DNA from: an uncultured Bacteroidales bacterium
GTDB taxonomy: Bacteria > Bacteroidota > Bacteroidia > Bacteroidales > CAIXZF01
Direction of reading: 5' to 3'
Assembly: GCA_903923925.1 (NCBI GenBank)
Contig: CAIXZF010000006.1
Span: 1-64,000, forward strand
Length of the DNA stretch: 64,000 nucleotides
Position numbers and translations under genes: made by a program. The notes below the pieces were generated by a model that was not told the DNA's origin, ran no database searches, and worked only from the letters and a program-made list of their open reading frames with translations. Of the stretch, positions 1-9,300 are shown one piece after another. Numbering within the stretch: position 1 is the first letter of the stretch; every line of letters starts with the position of its first letter.

Positions 1-70
1 AAAATTCAAGTTTGAGCGCCAAAGTCGTTTTACCCGAACCCGAAAGGCCGGTAAACCAAATAACAAACAT
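1..70 (-). CDS. cysC: Adenylylsulfate (APS) kinase, N-terminal fragment cut by window edge
   Basis: Only the first 23 codons are inside the window; the gene runs off the left edge. The start is an ATG whose first base is position 70. The peptide begins MFVIWFTGLSGSGKTTLAL, which has the P-loop GLSGSGKTT at residues 8-16 right after the start, as in CysC proteins. CysC phosphorylates adenosine 5'-phosphosulfate to PAPS with ATP in the cytoplasm, in sulfate assimilation or sulfation. A kinase domain fused to other domains beyond the edge cannot be excluded, and another small P-loop kinase is possible. Confidence 0.7.
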   Translation of the reverse strand, partial: MFVIWFTGLSGSGKTTLALKLEF

Positions 71-353
71 AAATTCTGATAATTAGCAACAAAAATATAT
101 AAAATATTCGTTGTATCATTTCATTTTCCGGTAAAAGGTGTGTAATAAAATGCTGTTCCAGGGCATTGTCATCCGTATCCATGATTGTTACTGATTTTTC
201 ATACAATAGAATTTCACCAGAGGAAAGATTTTCCATAAGCAGCTTAGTCATGCCTTTTGTATCTTGAATAATTACAAATTCATATATGTGGATTTATTGA
301 ACAATATATACCTTTATAGTGTTTAAAACCAAACAACTAATCAAAACAGTCCT

Positions 354-3300
354 ATGAAAAATAAACTATTATTCATTTCGATATTACTGTTGTTCTTTTC
401 AATGCTGGAATCAACAGCTCAAATAACATACTCAGGTTCAACAAAACCCATAAATTTCTTCCAGCTTCGGGATGAAGTTCTTAAGCAAATTGAGCAGGAA
501 AAGAAAGATGACCAAGTAAATGAAGAAGAAAGGGAATCCGATGATGCAATGGCAAAATTCAAAAGATGGGAGCACTTTATGTTGCCACGTGTTGGACCAA
601 CAGGAAAATCTTTTGATGCCGATGCAGTTTACAATGCCTGCAAAAATTACTCCGGAAATCATACCGGAAACAAATCTGTTCTGAATAACAACTGGGAACC
701 AATAGGTCCATTTAACACTATGAATAATCTGGCTCAATCGTTTAAGGTGGGGGTTGGCCGTATGAATTGCATTGCACAACATCCGCTCGACAGCAATATC
801 CTTTTTGTAGGTACAATGGGAGGAGGAATATGGAAAACAACAAATGGAGGATTAAGCTGGACTTGCCTCGATAATAATTTGCCTTCCATGAGCATCAGCG
901 ATATCGCTATTAATCCACTGAATCCTAATATTATATATGCCGCAACAGGTGATGCTGTTGGTAATTATTCGGTAGCTTCATACCCGCATTTTCACCAGGG
1001 GCAATATTCATGCGGTATTATCAAGTCCACTGACGGTGGCAATACATGGGCTCAAACGGGATTTACATTTCAGCAGATGCAAACCGAAAACATCTATCGT
1101 TTAGTCATTAACCCCCTTAATCCAAATATTTTAATGGTGGGTTGTGATAAGGGTTTATGGCGTTCTGTGAATGCTGCTGTCTCCTGGACACAATTAGACA
1201 CTACACGAATTTATGATGTTCAGATTAACCCTCTCGACGCATCAAAGTATTATGCGATAGCTAATGATGGTTTACGACTACTTCGGAGTTACAATAACGG
1301 CTCTGCTTTTACAACAGCCAATACAACAAACTTAACTGGTAATGCTGGGCTTTCACGCTTGCGAGTTTCGGCAGCTGATACCTCGAAAATTTATGTTGTC
1401 CGTGGTGGCGGTATATTATTGCGCAGTAGTAACGCTGGACAAACTTTTCAATTGGTTAAGTATTTTGGTGTATTATTTAGTCATCAGGGAGATTACGACA
1501 AAGCACTTGCCCTTTCACCGGTTGATACAAATGTTATATTGATAGGATTAGTGCCTTTAATAAAATCTGTTAACAAGGGTGTTACATTTGCTATAGTTGA
1601 TTCTATGAATTCATATAACTATGGTCTGCATGTTGATTTTCATGAGTTGGAATTCTCTGTGTTTAATCCCAATACCATTTATGCGGTGAATGATGGTGGT
1701 GTTTATGTAAGTCATGATGCTGGAGAATCATGGATATCGCTTAACAACGGATTGAATGTTACGCAGTATTATAAGGTGAGTTCTTCGAACCTGAATCCCA
1801 ATTTAATAATAGCAGGAGCCCAGGATAATGGACCGCAATTCTTCGACAGTCAAAATTGGACAGTGCTTTTGTTCGCTGATGGTCTTGATTGCAGTTTTGA
1901 TAAGACTGACGAGAATACTGCTTATGCTTCAACACAAAATGGATTCGTGTATCGCTCTGATGACGGAGGAATAACTTTTCCATTTTTAATTACACCCCAG
2001 GGATTTACCGGAGACTGGGAAGCCCCTCATCTTGCAAATCCACTTAATTCCAATAAGCTATTTTTGGCTGGAAATAAGATTTATGCATCGGAAGATAAAG
2101 GCAATAACTGGCAAACGATTTCGCCGGTTTTGGATACCAGCTTTGTTATTACCTCGATTGCTCAATCTGCTTCCGATACCAGTACGTTATATGCAGCTTC
2201 GTTTCGGAATATTTTTGTTACGCATGACAATGGTGTGAGTTGGAACAATATTACCGCTGGCTTACCCGCAGACTCAGCCTCTATCACTGATGTGAAAACA
2301 GCGGATAACAATGCCAATATAGTTTACGTTACGTTCTCAGGATTTTACAATGGTGAAAAGATATATAAAACTTCAGATGCCGGGCTTAGCTGGGTAAATA
2401 TTTCTGGCACATTGCCCAATATCCCGTTCAATACCATTATGATACAAAATAATCCAAACAATGATCTTTATGCCGGCTCAGATTTTGGTGTGTTCTTTAA
2501 GAGCGATTCAATGACAGATTGGATACCTTTCAACGATGGCCTGCCTGGCGTAATTGTGTCCGATTTAGATATAAATTACCGCAATGGCAAATTGTACGCT
2601 GCTACCCAAGGTCGTGGTATTTATAAAGTTGATTTGATTACCCCTGTTGCCACAATTGAAAATGATGCTGCAATTACAAAAATTGCAAGTCCGTTAATAA
2701 AGGATTATTGCGATAGTCTGACAGCGCCCCTTACCTTGATCATAAAAAACTATGGCGCAGACACATTATTTAATGTTAATGTTCATTATGTTGTTGATAA
2801 TGCTGCGGTTCAATCAGTGGTATGGACGGGAGTATTGCCTCCATTTCAGTCAGTTCCTGATACTGTGGCAAGCATTACTTTATACGGCGGCAATCATCAT
2901 TTGCATGCATATACTTCTGATCCTAATGGTGCACCCGATAATTATCCCCTGAATGATTCAAAATCATTAGACATCAGCATTAATACAGCCATTGCTGCAT
3001 TTCCGTTTGCAGAAGGATTTGAAAACAGCACATTCCCTCCAGCTAACTGGTTTCTGAGTAAGGGTTCTCTATGGTTGGATGATAGCGTTGCCGGAGCTTA
3101 CAATAACTCTGTGCATTCAGCGTACGCAAATTTTTACAATGTTGCTGCCGGTACTGATATTTTAAGCACAATGCGAATTGATCTTACGAATTCTGCAGTT
3201 AGTCCTTTCCTTTCTTTTTCTCATGCTTATGCAATGTATGATGCAAATTACATAGATACGCTGGTTGTTAGTGTTAGTAGCGATTGCGGCAACAATTGGG

Positions 3301-3764
3301 ATATCTTGTTTTCAAAATCTGCCGGGGATCTTACTACCGTTGCTAATTTTGTGACCAACCCTTATGTTCCTGCTGCCAACGAATGGATTACAACCTTTAT
3401 TGATTTAAGTGCCTTTATGGGGCAGCATCTCAAAGTACGTTTCGAAGCTCACAGCGGTTATGGAAATAATTTGTACCTGGATGACATCAATTTATTTCAT
3501 GGTACTGCATCAATTCCTGAAAACACGGCAGAAAAGATTTCTGTTTATCCAAATCCGACACGTGGTATTATAAACATCAGTGATCCGGACAATTCCATAC
3601 AGAACATCCAGGTTTATGATGAGTGGGGAAAATTAGTTTATAACAACTGCACAAGGCTATATCATCAGCCAATCGACATGTCGGCTTACCAACAAAGTCT
3701 GTATTTTATTAAGATTAAAACTATAAAAGGGATCGTTACAAAAAAGGTCTGCCTGACAAAATAG
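354..3764 (+). CDS. Secreted BNR/Asp-box repeat protein with T9SS type A C-terminal domain
   Basis: An 1136-residue exported protein. A signal peptide covers about residues 1-23 (ending STAQ). Residues 130-770 carry repeated Asp-box motifs of sortilin/VPS10-like beta-propellers, for example IWKTTNGGLSW near 162, IIKSTDGGNTW near 222, VYVSHDAGESW near 448 and IYKTSDAGLSW near 671. A CARDB-like segment follows (about 775-880), then a choice-of-anchor/MAM-like domain starting at FPFAEGFENSTFPP (about 885-1045). The last 80 residues start with SVYPNPTRGIINI, the usual type A sorting tail for the type IX secretion system. It should be moved across the outer membrane and anchored or released. Substrate is unknown; such propellers bind glycans or proteins. 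The truncated gene at 10585 has a related N-terminus. Confidence 0.85.
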   Translation: MKNKLLFISILLLFFSMLESTAQITYSGSTKPINFFQLRDEVLKQIEQEKKDDQVNEEERESDDAMAKFKRWEHFMLPRVGPTGKSFDADAVYNACKNYSGNHTGNKSVLNNNWEPIGPFNTMNNLAQSFKVGVGRMNCIAQHPLDSNILFVGTMGGGIWKTTNGGLSWTCLDNNLPSMSISDIAINPLNPNIIYAATGDAVGNYSVASYPHFHQGQYSCGIIKSTDGGNTWAQTGFTFQQMQTENIYRLVINPLNPNILMVGCDKGLWRSVNAAVSWTQLDTTRIYDVQINPLDASKYYAIANDGLRLLRSYNNGSAFTTANTTNLTGNAGLSRLRVSAADTSKIYVVRGGGILLRSSNAGQTFQLVKYFGVLFSHQGDYDKALALSPVDTNVILIGLVPLIKSVNKGVTFAIVDSMNSYNYGLHVDFHELEFSVFNPNTIYAVNDGGVYVSHDAGESWISLNNGLNVTQYYKVSSSNLNPNLIIAGAQDNGPQFFDSQNWTVLLFADGLDCSFDKTDENTAYASTQNGFVYRSDDGGITFPFLITPQGFTGDWEAPHLANPLNSNKLFLAGNKIYASEDKGNNWQTISPVLDTSFVITSIAQSASDTSTLYAASFRNIFVTHDNGVSWNNITAGLPADSASITDVKTADNNANIVYVTFSGFYNGEKIYKTSDAGLSWVNISGTLPNIPFNTIMIQNNPNNDLYAGSDFGVFFKSDSMTDWIPFNDGLPGVIVSDLDINYRNGKLYAATQGRGIYKVDLITPVATIENDAAITKIASPLIKDYCDSLTAPLTLIIKNYGADTLFNVNVHYVVDNAAVQSVVWTGVLPPFQSVPDTVASITLYGGNHHLHAYTSDPNGAPDNYPLNDSKSLDISINTAIAAFPFAEGFENSTFPPANWFLSKGSLWLDDSVAGAYNNSVHSAYANFYNVAAGTDILSTMRIDLTNSAVSPFLSFSHAYAMYDANYIDTLVVSVSSDCGNNWDILFSKSAGDLTTVANFVTNPYVPAANEWITTFIDLSAFMGQHLKVRFEAHSGYGNNLYLDDINLFHGTASIPENTAEKISVYPNPTRGIINISDPDNSIQNIQVYDEWGKLVYNNCTRLYHQPIDMSAYQQSLYFIKIKTIKGIVTKKVCLTK

Positions 3765-4248
3765 ATCACATCAATGAAGCATCAACATGTCCAGAACTAT
3801 TCCATCATCAAAACGGACTCAAATATTGCAAGAGAATTATCTGTCAACGTTCTTATTTGCTGATCATCTGAATTTACAGGGAGTCGAACATTTTATATTT
3901 ACATAACATGCTTACATACTGTCATTGAAGTATTTAAGCTCATCAGCTGATGAGCTTAATGTCTAATTTTTAGCTAATTTGGAGAGGTATAGGTGGATAG
4001 TTATGCCTTAAACCGTTTTCCAGAAATGTTCTTACAAACAGCTACTTAAACTTGAATCTGATGATCAGATTTCTGCAGCACCAGTAACAAACTGGCGTCC
4101 CGAAAGTGAAGTCCCCACTGGAACATCCTACCATAAGACGATAACACTCCAATGATGTTTGCCAAAAATTGATGATGTTTTAATTTTTTATGACATCTAA
4201 ACTTTAAAGGCTATCTGTTGTTATTTCATCTGAAGTAATTTATATCCG
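3765..4248. other. Gene-free stretch with decayed attachment-site-like sequence and a palindrome
   Basis: No convincing gene in these 484 bases. Near 3879-3889 is GGGAGTCGAAC, the inner part of the tRNA-Arg 3' repeat described below. About 100 bases to its right (3890-3990) match, imperfectly, the bases right of the better copy at 5850-5872: both hold ACATGCTTAC, AAGTATTTA and TTTTAGCTAATTTGGAGA in the same order. This looks like an old end of an integrated element. The rest shows no recognisable signal. Confidence 0.5.
3934..3959. repeat. Perfect 26-bp palindrome
   Basis: The arm TTAAGCTCATCAG is followed directly by its exact reverse complement, with no loop. It lies inside the decayed element end, about 290 bases before the TMEM175-like gene. 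It lacks a T-run, so it is not an obvious terminator; it could be a recombinase or regulator binding site or a bidirectional hairpin. Confidence 0.8.
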
Positions 4249-4830
4249 ATGACAAAAAACAGATTAGAAGCCTTCAGCGATGGTGTTATTGCAATTATTA
4301 TCACCATAATGGTATTGGAACTACAAATCCCGCACAGTCCTGATTGGAGCGGATTAAGACCGCTAATTCCCAAGTTTTTAAGTTATGCATTAAGTTTTTT
4401 GTACTTGGGAATTTATTGGGGTAACCATCATCATTTACTCCATACCGTTAAAAGGGTTAACTCTGCAATTATCTGGTCGAACACAAATTTATTGTTCTGG
4501 CTATCGTTGGTTCCTTTTGTAACAGGCTGGATGGGAGAGAATAGTTTCAGCAGGAATACTGTAATTCTTTATGCTGTGGATATGTTACTTTGTGGTGCTT
4601 CATACTATTTTCTTCAGAAAAGCATAATGAGTGAACACCAATTCGAAGGTGACCTTAAAGATGCATTGGAAAAGTCAAACAGAAAAGGTATAATTTCTCT
4701 GGTGTGTTATTCAGCAGCAATTCCTCTGGCCTTTGTAAATTCGATGGTATCCGGTATTATCTTCCTTGTGGTTTCAGTAATGTGGCTGATTCCGGAAAAA
4801 AGTATAGAAAAAGCACTGTCGGACAGATAA
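4249..4830 (+). CDS. TMEM175/DUF1211 family membrane protein (probable potassium channel)
   Basis: A 193-residue integral membrane protein. It opens with MTKNRLEAFSDGVIAIIITI, containing the R-x3-FSDGV signature (residues 5-13) that defines the TMEM175/DUF1211 family; in this family the FSD residues stabilise the first helix of a potassium-selective pore. About five to six hydrophobic segments follow, with LYLGIYWGNHHHLLH near residues 58-72. Bacterial members act as tetrameric potassium leak channels in the inner membrane. It stands alone between two tRNA-derived repeats, so it is probably cargo of the island rather than part of an operon. The family call is firm; transported ion is by analogy. 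Confidence 0.85.
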   Translation: MTKNRLEAFSDGVIAIIITIMVLELQIPHSPDWSGLRPLIPKFLSYALSFLYLGIYWGNHHHLLHTVKRVNSAIIWSNTNLLFWLSLVPFVTGWMGENSFSRNTVILYAVDMLLCGASYYFLQKSIMSEHQFEGDLKDALEKSNRKGIISLVCYSAAIPLAFVNSMVSGIIFLVVSVMWLIPEKSIEKALSDR

Positions 4831-4845
4831 TGACACCCAGAAACT

Positions 4846-4915
4846 AAAAAGCCCGCTAAAACATTGTGTTTCAGCGGGCTTGCTATAACTTCTGTGAACC
4901 TGAAGGGAGTCGAAC
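4846..4915. repeat. 70-bp direct repeat of tRNA-Arg 3' end plus terminator (att-like copy)
   Basis: These 70 bases match 18637-18706 with only two differences (4889 and 4892). The left part is the hairpin AGCCCGCT...AGCGGGCT and the right part, 4893-4915, is identical to the last bases of the tRNA-Arg gene through the T-arm. Beyond 4915 the tRNA sequence stops matching. This is what integration of an element at a tRNA 3' end leaves behind: one complete tRNA and one orphan 3' end, here 13.8 kb apart. Confidence 0.85.
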
Positions 4916-5039
4916 TTAAATCATGGCTAATAGCTGCCTTCTTAGCAAGATAGTATTTGATTGATTTTTCGACAAAGCTTTCAAATAATAGCAACTCATG
5001 AAAATAGACATTTAGCGGCTAATTTTGTATCTTTGTACA

Positions 5040-5561
5040 ATGGATGAGAAGAAAACATACATAGATATAATAATTGATAAAATAACAAATTCTATTGAGA
5101 ATTCAATATCTTGAGATGTTTTTGATACTGAGATTATTCAGTTGACTTCTAAAGCTAAAAGGCAGATTAAAAAAGCAGAATGGTTTTTTGACTGGAACAA
5201 AGAAATTGGCCAATCAGATAGACAAGTTTTTAAATTGGTTATACGCAATAATGAGACTATTATTCAAGGATTGATAAGTATTTCAGATTACAAGGATCAT
5301 ATTTACATGCATTTAATAGAGAGTGCAAAATTTAATAAGGGGAAAACAAAGATATATCTTGGAGTACCAGGAAATCTTGTTGCATTTGCTTGTAAATACT
5401 CATTTAAAAAAGGATATAATGGGTATATTGCATTTGATTCAAAGACAAAATTGATTCAGCATTATCAAGATTCATTAGGGGCTAAATGGTTCAAAGGTAC
5501 CCGCATGTACATTGACTCAACAGCAGCCAAAAAATTGATAGGACAATATTTTAAAATTTAA
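5040..5561 (+). pseudogene. GNAT-like acetyltransferase of a small two-gene module, interrupted by in-frame TGA
   Basis: An ATG at 5040 opens a frame reading MDEKKTYIDIIIDKITNS... that meets TGA at 5112-5114 and then continues without a frame change to 5561 (about 173 residues in all). The protein sense on both sides of the stop is continuous (NSIENSIS, stop, DVFDTEIIQL), and a GGA-to-TGA change would explain it. Residues after the stop include YMHLIESA, KIYLGVPGNLVAFACKYS and a GYNGYIAFDSKT stretch, resembling GNAT-fold proteins I recall in Bacteroidota beside a small partner like the next gene. A TTG at 5142 could restart a 139-residue product. A TATCTTTG -7-like box lies at 5028-5035. Function unproven. 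Confidence 0.6.
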
Positions 5562-5565
5562 TGTC

Positions 5566-5730
5566 ATGGGACTAATAAGAGAACCAAAAAATGTGGATTT
5601 TACAGTAATTGATAATCCATGGACCGATGAAGAAAGACGAGAGTTCAGCGAATTAATAAAAAAAGAAAAGGCTAAACACCGGACTCAGATAATGACAACC
5701 AAAACAACAAAGAAAAAACAAATTGCTTAA
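5566..5730 (+). CDS. Small partner protein of the acetyltransferase-like gene (54 residues)
   Basis: A 54-residue frame starts 5 bases after the stop of the preceding gene. It begins MGLIREPKNVDFTVIDNPW, followed by TDEERREFSELIKKEK and a lysine/threonine-rich tail. Short charged proteins starting M-G-x-I-x-E-P-x-x-V-D-F next to this acetyltransferase-like family are something I remember from other Bacteroidota, suggesting a conserved pair, possibly toxin-antitoxin-like. The partner is broken by a stop codon here. No domain is recognisable; it may act as a DNA- or partner-binding peptide, but that is a guess. Confidence 0.6.
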   Translation: MGLIREPKNVDFTVIDNPWTDEERREFSELIKKEKAKHRTQIMTTKTTKKKQIA

Positions 5731-5849
5731 TGCATAAACGTCCGCATCAGATATTTATGAAGCTTCAAATAAGTCGCATTATCCGTACAGTTATAAGCAC
5801 ACAAAAAAAGCGACCTACAAAACAATGCTTGTAAGTGGCTGATTTTTAG

Positions 5850-5872
5850 TGTGAACCTGAAGGGAGTCGAAC
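5850..5872. repeat. 23-bp exact copy of tRNA-Arg 3' end (att-like core)
   Basis: Identical to 4893-4915 and to the tRNA-internal copy at 18684-18706, in the same orientation. The bases on its right are not tRNA. It marks a second integration at the same tRNA target. Confidence 0.85.
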
Positions 5873-6045
5873 TCAGCGTATTTAGTGTACATGCTTACGT
5901 ATTGTATTTTAAGTATTTATGAACTGCATTTGATAAGTTTTGGGTATAGCTTTTAGCTAATTTGGAGATTTGGAAGTATGTTCGGGAGGCATATTACTAC
6001 AGCAGTTTATATCTTGGCCTTCATTCAATCTCAGAAATTTAAACT

Positions 6046-6073
6046 ATTCGGATAAATATCCGGATTTTTTTTT
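6046..6073 (+). terminator. Rho-independent terminator
   Basis: The stem ATTCGGAT / ATCCGGAT (one G-T wobble) with the loop AAAT is followed directly by nine T residues (6065-6073). It points along the plus strand and would stop transcription coming from the acetyltransferase-like pair before the large secreted gene at 6305. Confidence 0.75.
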
Positions 6074-6199
6074 AAAATTTCAAGTAGAAACTTTTCATAT
6101 GATCGTTTATTCATTGAATATTTTTTTGATTTCATATATCTGAATTTTTATTTACTTTCGACAAGTAGCAATCTGACGGACTCTTTAACCTTCCACAAA

Positions 6200-6230
6200 A
6201 AACATGAATACATTTATTGCATTCATGTTT
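6200..6230. repeat. Inverted repeat upstream of the large secreted gene
   Basis: The arms AAACATGAAT and ATTCATGTTT (10 bp each) are separated by 11 bases, 74 bases before the ATG at 6305. No T-run follows. It may be an operator or a leader hairpin of the downstream gene. Confidence 0.6.
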
Positions 6231-6304
6231 ACATTAAAACAGACCTCATGTCAGTATAGGTATTCATTATGAATTATAATTCTAGTATTCTAAAATCCTG
6301 AGAG

Positions 6305-9300
6305 ATGAAATCAATTTCCCTGTTTTTTTTGGCGATGTTTTTTGCAGCAAGCCTTTCTGCCCAGAACACAAAATTCACCTTGTTCAACCAGGCGAATACC
6401 CCTGTATTTACCACCAATTCATTTAAGCAGGTAGCAGTTGGGAAAAATAATAACATATGGGTGGGTAGCAGTGGTGGCGGGCTATACAAATACGATGGAA
6501 CTACATGGACAAAGGCCACAATTTTATTAACGCATACCGTTAGATCAATTCTGAGGGCGCCTGACAGCAGTATTTTTATCGGGCAAGCCGGAACCAATGC
6601 TGTACAGGCAACCGGAGGAGGAGTCGAAAAATTTCCGAATGCAACATTCACCAATACCCACTATGGTATGGGTAATGGATTGCCAAGCAGGTATGTGAAT
6701 GGCATTTGTGTGAGCAACAATGGTACTGTTTGGGCGGGTTGCGGACAGGATCTTACGGGTTCAGTAACAGATGAAGGAGGAATAGCTTATATGACTTCGG
6801 GTGGCTCATCGTTCACGAAAATAACTGACGGACTTCCTTCTGGTGATATACGAATTATGGCAGTTGGCTGCAGCAACACAGAGGTGTGGGCAGCAGTTGA
6901 CAGAGCCTGCCCAACATCACCCTGTACAGCTGCAGGAATATTACGATATTCCTGGCAAGGAAATTATTTAGGAAAAATTGATGCAACAAATTCACCAATT
7001 CCCTTTGCAACTTCGGGTCTCGTTGTAAGGGCAATTAGTTTCACTCCTGCCGGAAATGCCTGGGTTGGATTTAATACCAATGGAGGAATGGCAGTGAGTT
7101 CAATGGGATATTGGACAGTTATTCCTTCTGGCAGTACGATATTACCTGCAGGTTCGGCAATTAATGCCAATGCCATAAGATCCGACCGCTCTGGAAAAGT
7201 ATACATAGGCACAACAATGGGCTTACTGGTTTATACGGGTGGCCCGGTTAATAATCTGAATTCTTATCAGCTTTATACTACTGCCAATGGACTGCCATCC
7301 AATAATGTTACCGGGATCGAATGCTATGATTTAAAAACAACCTGGATTACTACAACAGCCGGGATAGTGAAAATGGAGGAAAGTTATCTTCCAAATCCCA
7401 ATGGCTGGAGGTTTTCCAATTCGGATGCCAATATGTGGCCTGATACCTGGTGGATGAGGTTTGATTATAATTTTGATCCTTTTTTAGGTGGAGTGGCACC
7501 ATTTCCAATGAAAGACGGGAGTGTTATCCCAAGTAATTCTTTCCCCGACTGGCCACAATTTGTGGATCTTGTGGGTGAAGGTCAGTGTTATTCTATGGCC
7601 GGGGGGGTAAGGTATATCCGCAATATTGCCCAAACAAAGTACTTTAAAATTATTGGTGATTGGCATGGAAGTTGCCAGGGATTTGTAGAAACCAGTTTTA
7701 TGGTTTGGGACAGCATTGATTACTTTCGGAATACCTTCCCGAATGTAGGACCCTGGACTTCTAATAAACTATTCGAACTTCCGATTAATAATGAAAACAG
7801 AAGGGTTATCAATAAGCTGATGCTCAGCCAGTTTCAATCTCCTTATTACGTGTTTTCAAATACAAGGAAGTATGTTACTCCTGTTCAGACACTTACAGAT
7901 TTAAAAGCAATGCTGAAATCGAATACAAGAAATCTGAAGGGATTAAACCTCTATAATCAGCACGGAAAGCAAGCGCACATCGTGAACCCTTACAAAACTT
8001 CTAAGGATCCAATAGACCCGGATCTTGAGTATATCTATGTGTATGACAATAATTACCCGAACGATACCACCCGCAAAATCAGGGTATATATTTCAGATGA
8101 TGTTTGGTATTATAATATGTCCGAAAATGCAGGTATACTGGCACAGGAGTGGGGTGGTGCAACTGCTCATAAAGGTCTTAACCTGGATACAACAGTGAGA
8201 TATTGGTATCAACCTGTGTTATTGGCGAATGTTGCAAAAAAACAACCATTAATTAAATTGCTTCCTGCAACAGGGAATATAGAAATCTACAATTCAGATT
8301 CCTGTGATATTTCAATCACCAATCTTTCTAATCAGACCATCGGATGTCTGGGTGGTATACTGGTAAATACTATCCCGGATGCAATACCAATGCTGATATT
8401 TTCAACGGATCAACTTTCACCTAAAGGTTATTTTCTTCCTGAGGATGAATACAATGCAGAGATGCTGAATTTTACCAAACAAGATGTAAGCTTTTCTGTT
8501 TTTAATAATTCTACAATGTTCGGGTATTATCGGAAAGCACCTGCTCTTAATCAGAAAGACCGGTTTCTTGTCGGTACTGATGGCATTGAAGTCCGCAATC
8601 CCGACAGCACTCCCAAATCTATTCAATTGAGTTGTTCATTTGAGGATGCTGGAAGTGAAATGAGTATTACAATCAGAAATTTAGGCGCTCCAACAAATTC
8701 AATATGTGCAATTCAACGTTTTAACAGTTCGGAAGTAAAACTGGTGAACAATGGTGTTGCCTCAAAGTATGATCTTTCTATCCGGTATCTGTCTAATACA
8801 GGAGAATCAGCATTTACACACGACAGCATTATAATACCGGCAAACACGGCGCACGTTATTAGCCCTGAATGGGAAAGCCTGAAAACTGCTGTCATGAAGA
8901 TCTTTGTGGATAACGGGAATAATCTTTCTTATGAAGATACCTTATATTTCGGGAATTCAGAATTGCCAAAGTTCCTAAGTTATCCCACCAGCCTGAGTAT
9001 TCCAAAGACGGGAACTATTGATACAGTGTTTATTGCCAATTCAGGTGGAGGTGTTTTAAACTGGACTGCTGAATCGAGCGATACCTCCTGGTTAAAACTT
9101 ACAGCTGCTTTTTCAGGAGTGGATACAGGTCGCATTTTGGTCCTGAGTCTCAGCAATACCGGAGGTGCAAGAAGTGGTACCATCACTTATACTGCAAGCG
9201 GTGCTGCAAATAGTCCGTATATTATAAATGTTAAACAGATTGGAAAAATCAATGCTCCACTAGGGGTCAATGCATCAGATGGAGTGTCTTCTGCCGGAGT

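Larger units (their letters stand above)
5731..6304. other. Gene-free stretch with second att-like copy, terminator and leader hairpin
   Basis: No gene in 574 bases. The segment 5850-5872 is a 23-bp exact copy of the tRNA-Arg 3' end, identical to 4893-4915 and 18684-18706. Left of it, about 5807-5846, is an A-run then an imperfect hairpin (AGCGACCTACAA / TTGTAAGTGGCT), which would be a minus-strand terminator like the one behind the intact tRNA. Right of it, 5873-5975 resembles 3890-3990. A plus-strand terminator (6046-6073) and an inverted repeat (6200-6230) follow. Confidence 0.7.

Noticed and set aside
30-251. 73-codon minus-strand frame across the APS kinase start
   Set aside because: It overlaps the APS kinase start by 41 bases in another frame and its end is simply the kinase sequence read out of frame. 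The first 45 residues look plausible but match nothing I know.
4846-4890. Terminator of the TMEM175-like gene
   Set aside because: The hairpin has its T-run on the minus strand and is a copy of the tRNA-Arg terminator; on the plus strand it is followed by TGCTATAAC and not by T residues.
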